DNA of 64,000 nt from Chitinophaga rhizophila (lineage in GTDB: Bacteria > Bacteroidota > Bacteroidia > Chitinophagales > Chitinophagaceae), in assembly GCF_019492185.1 (NCBI RefSeq), contig NZ_JAICCF010000004.1, positions 186,001 to 250,000 of the forward strand, written 5' to 3'. The first letter of the stretch is position 1, and the number at the start of each line of letters is the position of its first letter. Below the pieces are notes generated by a model, which was given only the letters and a program-made list of their open reading frames with translations, had not been told where the DNA came from and ran no database searches. Positions 52,440-61,708 of the stretch are shown piece by piece. Both the position numbers and the translations under genes were made by a program.

Positions 52440-53197
52440 TGGCTAACTTAATTTGAGGTAGTTTGTTCGTCCCCGTTAGTTGTGTCGTTTCTGTGGCTGT
52501 TTTTTGCCAGACATTTGCTCAGCATTTTCTCTTTAAACGTATATCTGCTGCTAAAATTGGCAGGATTAAAAAAATGTCTCAGCATAGTTATAGGTCCCTT
52601 ATATAGTTTTTGTGATCAATAAGGTTGTTTTTATTGATCGGTGAACAATTCACTTCCTGTCAGGCTCGTCGCAATGTATTACGGGCCGGGCAGGGGTAAC
52701 ATTTTTACAGTAAGGTCTTTCTCGGAATGGTGGGCATAGACAGCCTGAATCACGGCTGCACGTAAATATGCGTCAAATATTGGGGCATTGTATAGCCAAG
52801 TCTGCTGCCTTTTCTGAAAATAAGTGTTATCACCTAGAAATATGTGTGTCCTTACTCATTTTCCGGAACAGGCTCCGAAATTTACGAAATCGCGCGTAAC
52901 ATTTGCACATATTTACACAAGAAATCTTTAAATCATTATAAACGATAACATATCCATATCCATAATAAAGCCACAGATGGTTTCGCGACCGGTGTATGCT
53001 GATTATGTGTTGGTATACCAGGTATCTGCGAAGAATTTTTAAACACAGGTTTTCATAGGATAGATAACTACATGCCGCTCATTCCTGGGCGGCATATTTA
53101 TTTTTATAATTATTATTTATTAGCTTTAGTCCTAACAGGTTTCGCCATTACCGTGGTATAACCAGCCACTAAGTGCATACTTAACTATCATAATTCC
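52440..53197. other. Long intergenic region with an orphan hairpin and T-run
   Basis: About 760 bp without a convincing ORF between two divergent genes. It holds a GATCAATA/TATTGATC hairpin (52614-52639) and, on the + strand, ATGCCGC/GCGGCAT (53072-53095) followed by ATTTATTTTTATAATTATTA. The second looks like a terminator although no + strand gene precedes it, so an untranslated RNA is possible. Confidence 0.5.
53072..53106 (+). terminator. Orphan terminator-like hairpin in the long gap
   Basis: A 7-bp stem, ATGCCGC (53072-53078) with GCGGCAT (53089-53095), loop 10 nt, followed by ATTTATTTTTA. No + strand gene lies upstream in this gap. Confidence 0.5.
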
Positions 53198-53977
53198 ATG
53201 GAACAACAATCAAACTCCAACCGGAGGAATTTTATCCGGAACGTGTCACTGGGTAGCCTTGCCGCCCTCAGTCTTCCTAATATTGTATCTGCTGCTGTAA
53301 CTCCGGCTGAAAATACTGCCCGTGCCAAAAAGGTGACGCTGAAGAAGGATGCTGTCATCCTGTTCCAGGGAGATTCCATTACTGATGCTGGCCGTAAACG
53401 TGATCAGAGTGAAGCCAACAACCCGGGCGCACTCGGTAATGGCTATGCCTACCTGGCCGCCGCCGCCCTGCTAAGAGAGTTTCCGGACAAGAACCTCAGG
53501 ATCTATAACAAGGGTATTAGCGGTAATAAAGTATACCAGCTGGCCGAAAGATGGGATGCGGACTGCCTCCAGTTAAAACCTGACGTGCTCAGTATCCTTA
53601 TCGGTGTAAATGACTTCTGGCATAAGCTAAATGGCAACTATAACGGTACCATCAAAACCTACCGTGATGACTTTACCAAACTGCTTGACCGTACTAAACA
53701 GGCGCTTCCCGATGTACAGCTCATCATCGGTGAACCCTTTGCCGTAAACGGCGTAAAGGCGGTTGATGATAAGTGGTTCCCGGAATTTAACGAGTACCGT
53801 GTAGCTGCCCGTGAGATTGCACTGAAATATGATGCTGCTTTCATCCCTTACCAGGCTATCTATGATAAGGCGCAGAAAACCGCCCCTGGTTCCTACTGGA
53901 CAGGCGATGGGGTACATCCGGCTATTCCGGGTGCGTCGCTCATGGCTGCTTCGTGGATGGAAACAATCAAAAAATAA
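53198..53977 (+). CDS. Tat-exported SGNH/GDSL hydrolase
   Basis: A 259-residue enzyme. A twin-arginine signal SNRRNFIRNVSLGSLAALS is followed by an SGNH domain with block I QGDSITDAG (nucleophile Ser60), the Gly and Asn blocks NKGISGNKV and IGVNDFW, and block V DGVHP with the catalytic Asp and His. Such enzymes are often acetyl-xylan or other carbohydrate esterases. It stands alone and ends in a terminator shared with the efflux operon. Confidence 0.92.
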   Translation: MEQQSNSNRRNFIRNVSLGSLAALSLPNIVSAAVTPAENTARAKKVTLKKDAVILFQGDSITDAGRKRDQSEANNPGALGNGYAYLAAAALLREFPDKNLRIYNKGISGNKVYQLAERWDADCLQLKPDVLSILIGVNDFWHKLNGNYNGTIKTYRDDFTKLLDRTKQALPDVQLIIGEPFAVNGVKAVDDKWFPEFNEYRVAAREIALKYDAAFIPYQAIYDKAQKTAPGSYWTGDGVHPAIPGASLMAASWMETIKK

Positions 53978-53980
53978 AGT

Positions 53981-54006
53981 AACGGCGCTTCATCCCGAAG
54001 CGCCGT
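53981..54006. terminator. Terminator shared by the SGNH hydrolase and the RND transporter genes
   Basis: AACGGCGCTT (53981-53990) pairs perfectly with AAGCGCCGTT (53997-54006), loop of six bases. On the - strand the stem is followed by ACTTTATTTTTT, giving a good terminator for the efflux operon. Confidence 0.85.
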
Positions 54007-54029
54007 TCACATTAGTAATATGCCTGCTG

Positions 54030-57000
54030 CTACTTGCCGGTCCTCGGCGGCATCAGTTTGTACACAACCGGCGTCACAATCCTTGACAACAAAGTAGAGC
54101 TGATCAGTCCTCCTATTAACACAATAGCCAGCGGCGCTATCAGCGGGTTCGTTGATAGCGCAATCGGCATCAGTCCTCCGATAGCTGTCAATGAAGTCAG
54201 TACTATCGGCAGGAATCTGATCTCGCCGGCCTCTCTGATAGCGTCCTCCAGGTTCCGGCCTTCCTCTCTCAGCTGATTCGTAAAGTCCACTAATAGAATA
54301 GTGTTTTTCACTTCAATCCCCGCCAGGGCTATCATACCTATAATCGCGACAAATGACAGCGAATTGCCTGTTACCCATAATGCTATCGCGGCACCCACTA
54401 TTCCCAATGGAATCACTGACAGTACGATCAATGTACTCTTGAAGGTCTTAAATTCCAGCACCAGTACAGCTACAAACAGGAAGATCGTTACAATAATGAT
54501 ACTCATAAAACCTCCGAAGGAATCCTGCCTTGCCTCTACTTCACCGCCCATCTCATAACTATACCCTGCCGGCAACTTAAAAGCATCCATCTTTGCAATA
54601 GTGCTGTTAATTACACGGTCTGCCAGGAAGCCATCCTTCACGGATGCTGTTACTGATACCACTCGTCTCTTCTCCTGGTGATTGATATTCAGGGGCGATG
54701 CTTCCATTTTCAGACTCGCCACTTCCGACAATGGATAGGGCTTATCATCCTGGTTGTTGACATACAGATTATTGAACACTTCCATGGTTGGACGCCCATC
54801 CTTGTTTCTGGTCAGGAGTACATCATAATCATTGTCATTTTTGTCGGCATAATGCCCCAGGTCAAGTCCTGCCACTGCAAGACGTACGGTTCGGTCGATA
54901 TTAATACTCGGAATACCTAGCAGCTGCGCTTTTTCCTTATTAATATCTATCCGGATGTCTGTTTTTAACAGCTTTACCGGGTTGTTGACATATATAGCGC
55001 CGGGCACCTGCTGCAACATGTTCTCTACGCTCGTTGCCAGATGGCGGAGGATATCCAGGTTATCGCCAAACAGTCTTACTTCTACTGCCGCTGGCGCTGG
55101 AGGCCCCTGTTCAAAGTTCATCACCTCTACCTTCGCACCCGGGTATGGCGTCCAGCGCTTACGTAGTTTATCAATCAGTTTCAGCTTGTCATCCGGGCTG
55201 GAATGTTCATCCAGCTGAATGAATATCTGGGCGTAGTCTGACCTTTCGTTTTCCTGTACAACGTTATAATAGATACGGGGATTACCTTTCCCTACATTGG
55301 TGGCAAAGTATTTAATCGACTTTTCATGCTGTAGTTCCTGCTCTACCTGCCTGGCAATTCCTTTGGTATAGTCCAGGCTGGATTGCGGCGGAGTAGTAAT
55401 ATTGATCAGAAACTGTGGTTTTTCTGATGCGGGAAATAAGCTGAAACCTACTACACCAAACAGGAACAGGGATGCGCCAAATATCAGTACGGTAAAAATG
55501 ATCGTAAGCACAGGCCTGTTCAACGCTTTGTCCAGCAGGCGGGAATAACTGCCATGAATCAGTTTCTTTAATGTACGCATAAAGATGTTGCCGTCCGGGT
55601 GACCGGTATGCTCTGACAGTAGTTTGCTGGACAGGAACGGGATGATAGTCAGTGATACCAGCATGGAGGCAAATACGCTCAACACTACTGCCATAGGTAA
55701 TCCACGGATGAAGTCACCTGCGCCTTCCGGCAAAAATACTAATGGCATAAAGGCAATCACCAATGCTGCGGTACAACCAACTACTGCCTGCCCGATCTGT
55801 TTGGTTGCTTTCAACGTTGCTTCCAACCGTCCATGCCCTTCCAGCATCCAGCGCTCAATATTCTCTACTACTACAATGCTGTCATCCACAAGCAGGCCAA
55901 GGGCTACTACCAGTCCCACAATACTTAGCTGATTCAGGTTATAGCCAAACACGTTCAGCAATATAACGCCAATGGCAAGTGATAGTGGGATAGAGATCAT
56001 CACAATCAGTGCCGGGCGAAACCCAAGCGGCAGCAATGTTACTGCCACCAGCAGTATAGCAATGATAAAGTCTTTTCCTAGTCCGCCGAGACGCCTGTTC
56101 ACATTTTCTGCCTGATCAAAATGCTGGATCATATCGATGTTGGACGGCAGTGTTTTCCTGAATGCGGCCAGCACGGGCACATACAGTTTCCTTGTCTCAC
56201 TGATGTTTTCCCCTTCTTTCTGTGCGGCAACTATAAAAGCACAACGGCGGCCGTTCAGCCTTGTTTCATGTTGCTCGTCGGCAAAGCCGTAGTAGATGTT
56301 AGATACATCTTTCAGAAAGATGTTCTTACCCTGGCTGTTGAATACGACGGTGTTTTTTATTTCATCCAGCTGCTGATAACTACCGCTGCTTTTGATATTG
56401 TAGCTACGGTTACCTGCATTAACGCTGCCCCCGGGAATATTAGCCATCTCATTCTGAATGCTGGATATTACTTTATGTGCGGGCAGTCCCAGTTGCGCTA
56501 TCTTTTCCAGGTTCAGCTCAATCCTGACCTGTCTGCCTGGAATACCATGTATCTCTACGTTCTTCAGTGCTTTGATCCTCTCCAGTTCGTCCTGTAGTTT
56601 CTCCGCGTAGTACTGCAGTTTGTCTTTCGGCGCGGTTTCAGACACCAGGGCGATCTGCATGATATTCACGTCGCTGGGCTGGACGCGCAGCACATCCAGA
56701 CTGATATTGTCGGGCAATTCACCGCGCTTGCCATTTACTACCCGTAGCACCTCCTGGTACTTATCGTCTACATTGCTGTTATACTTATATTCCACGCGTA
56801 TTACAGCCAGTCCATCACCAATATTGGTACGTACGCGTTTGATATTTTCCTGGGAAGAGAGCTCTTTCTCCAGCGGATCGACTACCAGGTTTTCCATATC
56901 TTTCGGACTGGTACCCGGATATACTACTACAACGCTGAACATCGGTGATTTGACTTCCGGGTCTTCAGACCGCGGCATGGATAGAATAGTCGTCAATCCT

Positions 57001-57071
57001 AGTACGATGATCATGATAAAGATGACCAGTGTGAACTGGTAGTTCTTTACCGCATAAGATGAAATTTTCAT
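54030..57071 (-). CDS. RND-family efflux transporter
   Basis: A 1013-residue inner-membrane pump with the RND duplicated plan: TM1 (FTLVIFIMIIVLGLTT), a periplasmic porter domain, TM2-6 with the proton-relay helix GLVVALGLLVDDSIVVVENIE, a second porter domain, and TM8-12 (FVAIIGMIALAGIEVKNTILLVDF). The MPRSEDPEVKSP segment near the N-terminus is typical of one HAE-like subgroup in Bacteroidota. With the adaptor and TolC genes it forms a tripartite exporter; the substrate is unknown. Confidence 0.95.
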   Translation of the reverse strand: MKISSYAVKNYQFTLVIFIMIIVLGLTTILSMPRSEDPEVKSPMFSVVVVYPGTSPKDMENLVVDPLEKELSSQENIKRVRTNIGDGLAVIRVEYKYNSNVDDKYQEVLRVVNGKRGELPDNISLDVLRVQPSDVNIMQIALVSETAPKDKLQYYAEKLQDELERIKALKNVEIHGIPGRQVRIELNLEKIAQLGLPAHKVISSIQNEMANIPGGSVNAGNRSYNIKSSGSYQQLDEIKNTVVFNSQGKNIFLKDVSNIYYGFADEQHETRLNGRRCAFIVAAQKEGENISETRKLYVPVLAAFRKTLPSNIDMIQHFDQAENVNRRLGGLGKDFIIAILLVAVTLLPLGFRPALIVMISIPLSLAIGVILLNVFGYNLNQLSIVGLVVALGLLVDDSIVVVENIERWMLEGHGRLEATLKATKQIGQAVVGCTAALVIAFMPLVFLPEGAGDFIRGLPMAVVLSVFASMLVSLTIIPFLSSKLLSEHTGHPDGNIFMRTLKKLIHGSYSRLLDKALNRPVLTIIFTVLIFGASLFLFGVVGFSLFPASEKPQFLINITTPPQSSLDYTKGIARQVEQELQHEKSIKYFATNVGKGNPRIYYNVVQENERSDYAQIFIQLDEHSSPDDKLKLIDKLRKRWTPYPGAKVEVMNFEQGPPAPAAVEVRLFGDNLDILRHLATSVENMLQQVPGAIYVNNPVKLLKTDIRIDINKEKAQLLGIPSINIDRTVRLAVAGLDLGHYADKNDNDYDVLLTRNKDGRPTMEVFNNLYVNNQDDKPYPLSEVASLKMEASPLNINHQEKRRVVSVTASVKDGFLADRVINSTIAKMDAFKLPAGYSYEMGGEVEARQDSFGGFMSIIIVTIFLFVAVLVLEFKTFKSTLIVLSVIPLGIVGAAIALWVTGNSLSFVAIIGMIALAGIEVKNTILLVDFTNQLREEGRNLEDAIREAGEIRFLPIVLTSLTAIGGLMPIALSTNPLIAPLAIVLIGGLISSTLLSRIVTPVVYKLMPPRTGK

Positions 57072-57113
57072 AGTGCTGATAATTTTAAGAACATTACCTG
57101 TGCGGTGAGAACA

Positions 57114-58184
57114 TTATTTTACGGTGATGGTGCTGCCTTCTGTAAGATAGGCGCTGCCCGAAATAATAAGCGCTGCTGCCTGTTGCAGACCATTGCTGAT
57201 GATGACTTTATCCGACTCCATCCCGGCAATGGTAACAGGTATCCTATGCGCTGTTTTACTATCGTTGGTGATAAATACATAGCCGGTATTTCCATCGCCT
57301 TCCAGCAAAGCATCATAGGGAATTGCCCACGGACCGTTCGCCGCTGTAGAGGTGACTGTTACCGGAGTAATAACCGCTTTCCCAAACATGCCGAACGCAA
57401 TGGCTGCCGGCTTCTCTCCAGTCAGCGTAATGTCTGCGGTAAATGATCCGCTTTGGGGCTGTACACCTTCGGATTTGCGGGATACGTGCCCATGGAATGT
57501 TTTACCGGGAACAGCTTCCACTTCGACACTCGCTTTATCCTGTACATTGATGGCGGCCCACTCTCGGTTACTTACCTTGACGCGTAGCAGCCAGTTGCCG
57601 GACTGTGCGCCGTTAGTTTCCAGCACAGGTGTGCCAGGTTGTACAAGTTGTCCTTCACTGGCCAGCTTACGTAATACATAGCCGTTGGCAGTGGCGGTGA
57701 TCCTGGAGTGAACAAGGTTGAACTGTGCAGTCTTATGTTGTTCGCCGGCCATATCCAACGCTGTTTTCGCATTCTGCAACTGTTCCAGTGTAGCAACGCT
57801 GTCCTTATACAGATTATCTACCCGCTGGTAGTCCCGCTGGGCTTTTTCAAGTCCTAACTGTGCCTGTTGTACCTGGGCATTGATCTCTACTGGATTCAAT
57901 ATGGCGAGCAACTGTCCCTGTTTAACCGCATCTCCCTCTTTTACCAGCATACGCTGTATAATACCACCGGTTTTGAAGGAAAGCAGTACTTCGTCGTCAG
58001 TGGTGAACTGTCCGGAGACGGCGATAGCAGGATGCGCATTCAGCTGTCCATTCAATGGTAACAGTTTCACGGGAATATCGGCTGACTTGGTATCCAAAGT
58101 GTTTTCAGCGGCGCTGGGCGCTCCGCAGGATATAATCAGGCCGGAGAAGGATGCCAGTAGTAAGTTGGAAAATGTTGGTTTCAT
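57114..58184 (-). CDS. RND efflux periplasmic adaptor lipoprotein (HlyD/MFP family)
   Basis: A 356-residue lipoprotein (signal LLLASFSGLIIS then Cys). A biotinyl-lipoyl-like hairpin domain (FKTGGIIQRMLVKEGDAVKQGQLL) surrounds a coiled-coil (NAQVQQAQLGLEKAQRDYQR to KTAQFNLVHSRI). Then come beta-barrel and membrane-proximal domains. It links the RND pump to the TolC-like channel and lies between both genes. Confidence 0.93.
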   Translation of the reverse strand: MKPTFSNLLLASFSGLIISCGAPSAAENTLDTKSADIPVKLLPLNGQLNAHPAIAVSGQFTTDDEVLLSFKTGGIIQRMLVKEGDAVKQGQLLAILNPVEINAQVQQAQLGLEKAQRDYQRVDNLYKDSVATLEQLQNAKTALDMAGEQHKTAQFNLVHSRITATANGYVLRKLASEGQLVQPGTPVLETNGAQSGNWLLRVKVSNREWAAINVQDKASVEVEAVPGKTFHGHVSRKSEGVQPQSGSFTADITLTGEKPAAIAFGMFGKAVITPVTVTSTAANGPWAIPYDALLEGDGNTGYVFITNDSKTAHRIPVTIAGMESDKVIISNGLQQAAALIISGSAYLTEGSTITVK

Positions 58185-58209
58185 GGTGCAATATTTTTAA
58201 GAGGTTTGT

Positions 58210-59577
58210 TTAAAGTTTATAAGTGGCTTTCGTACGTTCAATATCAGCAATAGCTGTTTGTACAGCGGCGTAGGCAACTGACACCTGCAACCGTGCGCTC
58301 GTCAGCTGGTTCTGCGCGTCCAGCAGTTCGATATATAACAGCTGTCCGGCTTTATAGACTTTGGCCTGGTCAGTGTAATACTTCTCTGACAATCGTAGTT
58401 GTTCACGTGCGCTGTTGAAACTGGCGATTGCCGTCCGGTAGTTATTTTCAGCGGTCTTTTGTTCCAGCTCAAACGACAAACTGGTCTGGTTATACGCTGC
58501 CTGCAGGTTACTGACGTCAATGGCCGCCTGCTGCGCTTTGTACTTTCTTTGTCCGGCGGCAAACAGATCCCATTGCAGATTCACGCCCCATAGGTAATAC
58601 CGCGACCTGTTATCGACCTTCCAGTTAAATCCCTGTGACCCCAGGTCCAGGAAAGTGCTGAGCTTTGGTACCAGGTAAGCCTTTGACTGACGGTAGGAGA
58701 GGTCTGCAATTTTCTGTTGCTGAGAAAGCTGCAGTAACTCTTCCCGGGTATTGCCTGGATCTGTGGATAATGCGCTGATTTCTTCCGGCAGGAAAATGCT
58801 GCTGTCTATCACAATATCTGCCTGCAGGTCGCGGTTCAGCAGGAAGTTAAAATAAGCGCCTGCGTTGCGCTGTTTGTTCTCTGCTTCAGTAATAGACGCC
58901 TCCATTTTCTGCAGCTCTGCTTTGGCGCGGGTCAGAGCCGTGCTGTTCGTAACGCCATTGGCCAGGAAGCTGGTGTTCACCCGTATATTCTCCTGCGCCT
59001 GTAATCGGGCAGTATGAAAGATGTCCACCGCTTTCCCTGCCTGGTAATACTGATAATAGGCTGTCTTAATGTCTTTGACCAGTCTGCGCTTATATACATT
59101 GACGGCAGCCTGCTGCATGCTGATGCTTTCCCGGCGGATCTGCTGCGCATACCAGATCTCCGTATTAATCAGTGGGAGGGATGTACGCAGGCGTACATCG
59201 TAGAAGTTATCCGGATTAAGCAACTCAGACTGATTTTCCAGCTGCGGGAATTTCTGGCTGTTGGTTAGCTGGTTCAGCGTAGTGTACACTGGGTTCAGCA
59301 TGTCGCCAATTGGAATGTCAATAGTACGGCCGCCGCCTGCACGGGTGTAACTACCGCCCAGACCTACCTGCGGAAAAAACAGGCTTTTAGCTTCCTGCAA
59401 GGCGTACATAGATTTCTCCAGCTGAAAATGCTGCTGCTTTAATCCCTGGTTCTGCGCAAACGCACTTTCGATATAGCCATCCAGCACTTTACGCTGCCCG
59501 GATGCCTCCGACGCACGTACCCCTATGAGAGCCATTATTATTATGAACGTTTTTCGTTTCATGATAGTAGTTGACAT
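58210..59577 (-). CDS. TolC-family outer membrane efflux protein
   Basis: 455 residues from the ATG at 59577; an in-frame ATG at 59562 (MKRKTFIIIMALIG) may be the true start because it begins the signal peptide directly. Two OEP repeats (residues ~30-230 and ~240-450) carry the long coiled helices of TolC proteins, for example SITEAENKQRNAGAYFNFLL and GQLLYIELLDAQNQLTSARL. It provides the exit duct of the tripartite pump. A candidate TetR operator abuts the start. Confidence 0.93.
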   Translation of the reverse strand: MSTTIMKRKTFIIIMALIGVRASEASGQRKVLDGYIESAFAQNQGLKQQHFQLEKSMYALQEAKSLFFPQVGLGGSYTRAGGGRTIDIPIGDMLNPVYTTLNQLTNSQKFPQLENQSELLNPDNFYDVRLRTSLPLINTEIWYAQQIRRESISMQQAAVNVYKRRLVKDIKTAYYQYYQAGKAVDIFHTARLQAQENIRVNTSFLANGVTNSTALTRAKAELQKMEASITEAENKQRNAGAYFNFLLNRDLQADIVIDSSIFLPEEISALSTDPGNTREELLQLSQQQKIADLSYRQSKAYLVPKLSTFLDLGSQGFNWKVDNRSRYYLWGVNLQWDLFAAGQRKYKAQQAAIDVSNLQAAYNQTSLSFELEQKTAENNYRTAIASFNSAREQLRLSEKYYTDQAKVYKAGQLLYIELLDAQNQLTSARLQVSVAYAAVQTAIADIERTKATYKL

Positions 59578-59578
59578 A

Positions 59579-59592
59579 ATGAACAGTGTTTA
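59579..59592. promoter_or_regulatory. Candidate TetR operator upstream of the TolC-family gene
   Basis: ATGAACAGTGTTTA, containing the palindrome AACAGTGTT. The identical 14-mer occurs in inverted orientation at 60341-60354 in front of the tetR gene. It lies directly ahead of the first ATG of the efflux channel gene. Confidence 0.6.
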
Positions 59593-59604
59593 GTAATCGA
59601 CGAT

Positions 59605-59627
59605 AAAAAAAGACACTATTCGTGTCT
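59605..59627 (-). terminator. Hairpin with T-run between tetR and the efflux genes
   Basis: On the - strand AGACAC-GAATA-GTGTCT is followed by TTTTTTT (59627 down to 59605). It could partly terminate the tetR message, so that the efflux genes need their own promoter, or act as an attenuator. Confidence 0.6.
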
Positions 59628-59710
59628 GTTGAGAATTTAATATTCTACCCTGCTACAGGTCAATGCAGCATAGATCATTTACACTTAGTTAGCAATATCC
59701 GAAGTGAGCC

Positions 59711-60313
59711 TTATTTTTTAATCATTTGCAGATACTCATCTACAGCAGCATTGACCAGCGCCCTTGTCTGCTCTTCATCCATCCCTAGGATCATAATCCT
59801 GTCCCGGATATGCAGCGATACCAGTCCGTGCGTGAACGTCCACAGTGACAACGCAGCTGTACTGATATTGCTGAACCGCAAAAGCTCCATACAGGGTTCT
59901 ACTGTGCTGATAAGAAACCTGAATGCCTCGTCACAGTTAGGCCACTCATCGTCCACAGCCCTCATAGGAGAGCGCATAATAAACATCAGGTCATATAAGT
60001 CCGGATGCTTGAATCCAAAATTTACATAAGTACGCATCAGTCCTTCCAGTCTTTCGATCGGAGTCGTTCCTTCTACATCGTTCATGAAAGCGTCCAGCAG
60101 CTGGGCAAACGCAACGCCTTGCACTTCATATAGCAGTTCATCCTTGTCTTTATAGTACAGGTATATTGTAGCCGGACTATACTCAATCTTTTCCGCTATA
60201 TTCCTGATCGATGTCTTCTCAAAACCATCATGAATAAACATTTCCATCGCAGCGCTGATGATGCGCTTACGCATCTCCAGCTTCTCCCGCTCTTTACGAT
60301 CACTTATACCCAT
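59711..60313 (-). CDS. TetR-family transcriptional regulator
   Basis: The ATG at 60313 (MGISDRKEREKLEMRKRI) gives 200 residues; a TTG at 60334 is inside the leader. The N-terminal HTH (IISAAMEMFIHDGFEKTSIR, then a YSPATIYLYYKDKDELL block) is typical of TetR repressors; the rest is a ligand-binding helical domain. It precedes the tolC-adaptor-RND genes on the same strand. A shared 14-bp palindromic sequence in front of both genes suggests it represses them and itself. Confidence 0.94.
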   Translation of the reverse strand: MGISDRKEREKLEMRKRIISAAMEMFIHDGFEKTSIRNIAEKIEYSPATIYLYYKDKDELLYEVQGVAFAQLLDAFMNDVEGTTPIERLEGLMRTYVNFGFKHPDLYDLMFIMRSPMRAVDDEWPNCDEAFRFLISTVEPCMELLRFSNISTAALSLWTFTHGLVSLHIRDRIMILGMDEEQTRALVNAAVDEYLQMIKK

Positions 60314-60331
60314 ATTAAATCCTTTACAATG

Positions 60332-60354
60332 CAAATTTAATAAACACTGTTCAT
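60332..60354 (-). promoter_or_regulatory. tetR promoter overlapped by candidate TetR operator
   Basis: On the - strand TAAATTTG (60339-60332) is a consensus -7 box ahead of the tetR ATG at 60313. The 14-mer ATGAACAGTGTTTA (60354-60341) lies immediately upstream of this box, in the spacer where a repressor would block polymerase. A divergent promoter for the epimerase gene could also be covered. Confidence 0.6.
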
Positions 60355-60412
60355 AAAATAAAATAAATTCAATAGTTTTACGTCACTATCTTATAAAAAT
60401 AATGATCACCCT

Positions 60413-61375
60413 ATGGTTAGCACTGCGTCAAGCCTTTCACAATCAGGAATTTACACAATTTTAGGAGCAGGAGGAATTATTGCGAGGGAGTTAACATCAG
60501 TATTACTGGCAAATGGTAAACAGGTCCGGCTTGTCAGCAGGCGAGCCAAGCCTTCCCCTGGCGTAACAGATGTAGTAGCGGCAGATATCACCGATCCGTT
60601 ACAGACACGGAGGGCCATCAGCGGCTCGTCTGTCGTTTTTCTTTGCGCTGGGCTGACTTACGACCACAAGGTCTGGCAGGAGGCATGGCCCAAAATTATA
60701 CAGAATGTCATTCATGCCTGTAGCGAAGGGGGCATCCCGCTGATCTTTTTCGACAATGTCTATATGTATGGCCTGGTCAATGGTAAAATGACAGAGGAAA
60801 CGCCCCACAACCCCTGTAGTAAAAAGGGAGAGATCCGGGCACTGGTAGCAGGAAAGATCATGGACAGGGTAAAAGAAGGCCGGCTAACGGCGGCCATTGC
60901 AAGAGCTGCCGATTTCTACGGCCCCGGAGCCAGTGCCACCGGTGTGCTGAACATGATGGTCATCGATAAACTTGCTAAAGGCAAAACTGCCAACTGGCTG
61001 GGTAGTGATCTTGTTACGCATAGCTTTACCTACACACCCGACGCTGCCAAAGCCTTATTCATGCTGGCATCAGATCCTTCCTCCTATAACCAGGTCTGGC
61101 ACCTGCCAACTACCAATCCGGCTCCTAACGGGAAAGAGTATATCGAGATGGTGGCGGCAGCCCTACGTACGCGGCCCAGATATATCAAACTCGGTAGCTT
61201 CATGATCAAAATGGCCGGTTTTTTCGATACTACTGTGTCTGAACTGTACGAAATGCGATATCAGACTACACACCCTTATATCTTCGACAGTACTAAGTTT
61301 GAAAAGCATTTTAATTTTACGCCAACTTCCTACCAGGACGGTATTACCGCAACGATTAAAAGTATGCAGTCCTAA
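60413..61375 (+). CDS. NAD-dependent epimerase/dehydratase family protein
   Basis: A 320-residue short-chain-type Rossmann protein with the nucleotide-binding motif TILGAGGIIARELT, an aspartate-type VVAADITDP stretch and a catalytic-region FFDNVYMYG, where the Tyr would take the YxxxK place; the Lys is not obvious at the usual spacing. Atypical extended SDR members act on sugars or quinones. Divergent from tetR and sharing its operator region, it may be part of the same response. Confidence 0.85.
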   Translation: MVSTASSLSQSGIYTILGAGGIIARELTSVLLANGKQVRLVSRRAKPSPGVTDVVAADITDPLQTRRAISGSSVVFLCAGLTYDHKVWQEAWPKIIQNVIHACSEGGIPLIFFDNVYMYGLVNGKMTEETPHNPCSKKGEIRALVAGKIMDRVKEGRLTAAIARAADFYGPGASATGVLNMMVIDKLAKGKTANWLGSDLVTHSFTYTPDAAKALFMLASDPSSYNQVWHLPTTNPAPNGKEYIEMVAAALRTRPRYIKLGSFMIKMAGFFDTTVSELYEMRYQTTHPYIFDSTKFEKHFNFTPTSYQDGITATIKSMQS

Positions 61376-61382
61376 AAAAAAT

Positions 61383-61414
61383 TTGGTGCATTCATTTTTC
61401 CGTTCCTATATTTG
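61383..61414 (+). promoter_or_regulatory. Promoter of the SAM riboswitch transcript
   Basis: TTG at 61383-61385 and TATATTTG at 61407-61414 match the Bacteroidota TTG / TAnnTTTG consensus with a 21-nt spacer. Transcription would start about 10-15 nt before the aptamer. Confidence 0.6.
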
Positions 61415-61430
61415 CACCAGTTCTTTAAGT

Positions 61431-61541
61431 TTCTTATCAAGAAAGGCAGAGGGAAATGGCCCTGCGAAGCCTTAGCAACCATCCGGAACCACCAAACCGG
61501 AAAGGTGCTACATCCATCCCATACAATGGGAAAGATAAGTC
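61431..61541 (+). ncRNA. SAM-I (S-box) riboswitch
   Basis: The aptamer shows CTTATCAAGAAAGGCAGAGG, then GAAATGGCCCTGCGAAGCC, TTAGCAACC and a distal GGAAAGGTGCTA block. P1 is closed by CTTATC (61433-61438) and GATAAG (61534-61539). It precedes a cystathionine gamma-synthase-type gene and a terminator, the classical arrangement for methionine genes. Confidence 0.95.
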
Positions 61542-61579
61542 AGTAGGTTTGATCGATATTTTATCAAAATATACTTCAA

Positions 61580-61608
61580 CTCACCTGGCTACCAGGTGAG
61601 TTTTTTTG
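61580..61608 (+). terminator. Expression-platform terminator of the SAM riboswitch
   Basis: CTCACCTGG (61580-61588) pairs perfectly with CCAGGTGAG (61592-61600), followed by TTTTTTT. It sits 40 bp after the aptamer and 100 bp before the gene, so SAM binding should favour premature termination. Confidence 0.92.
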
Positions 61609-61708
61609 TTTTTAAGACCTTCCTGTTTACTATCTGCCATCTCTGATAAGTCTCCTGACAAGGACCTGTTTAATCAACAATTTTCATCAAACTCTAAAAC
61701 ACAAAGAG

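Noticed and set aside
52614..52639. GATCAATA/TATTGATC hairpin as a terminator
   Set aside because: No T-run follows on either strand; kept only as a note in the gap description.
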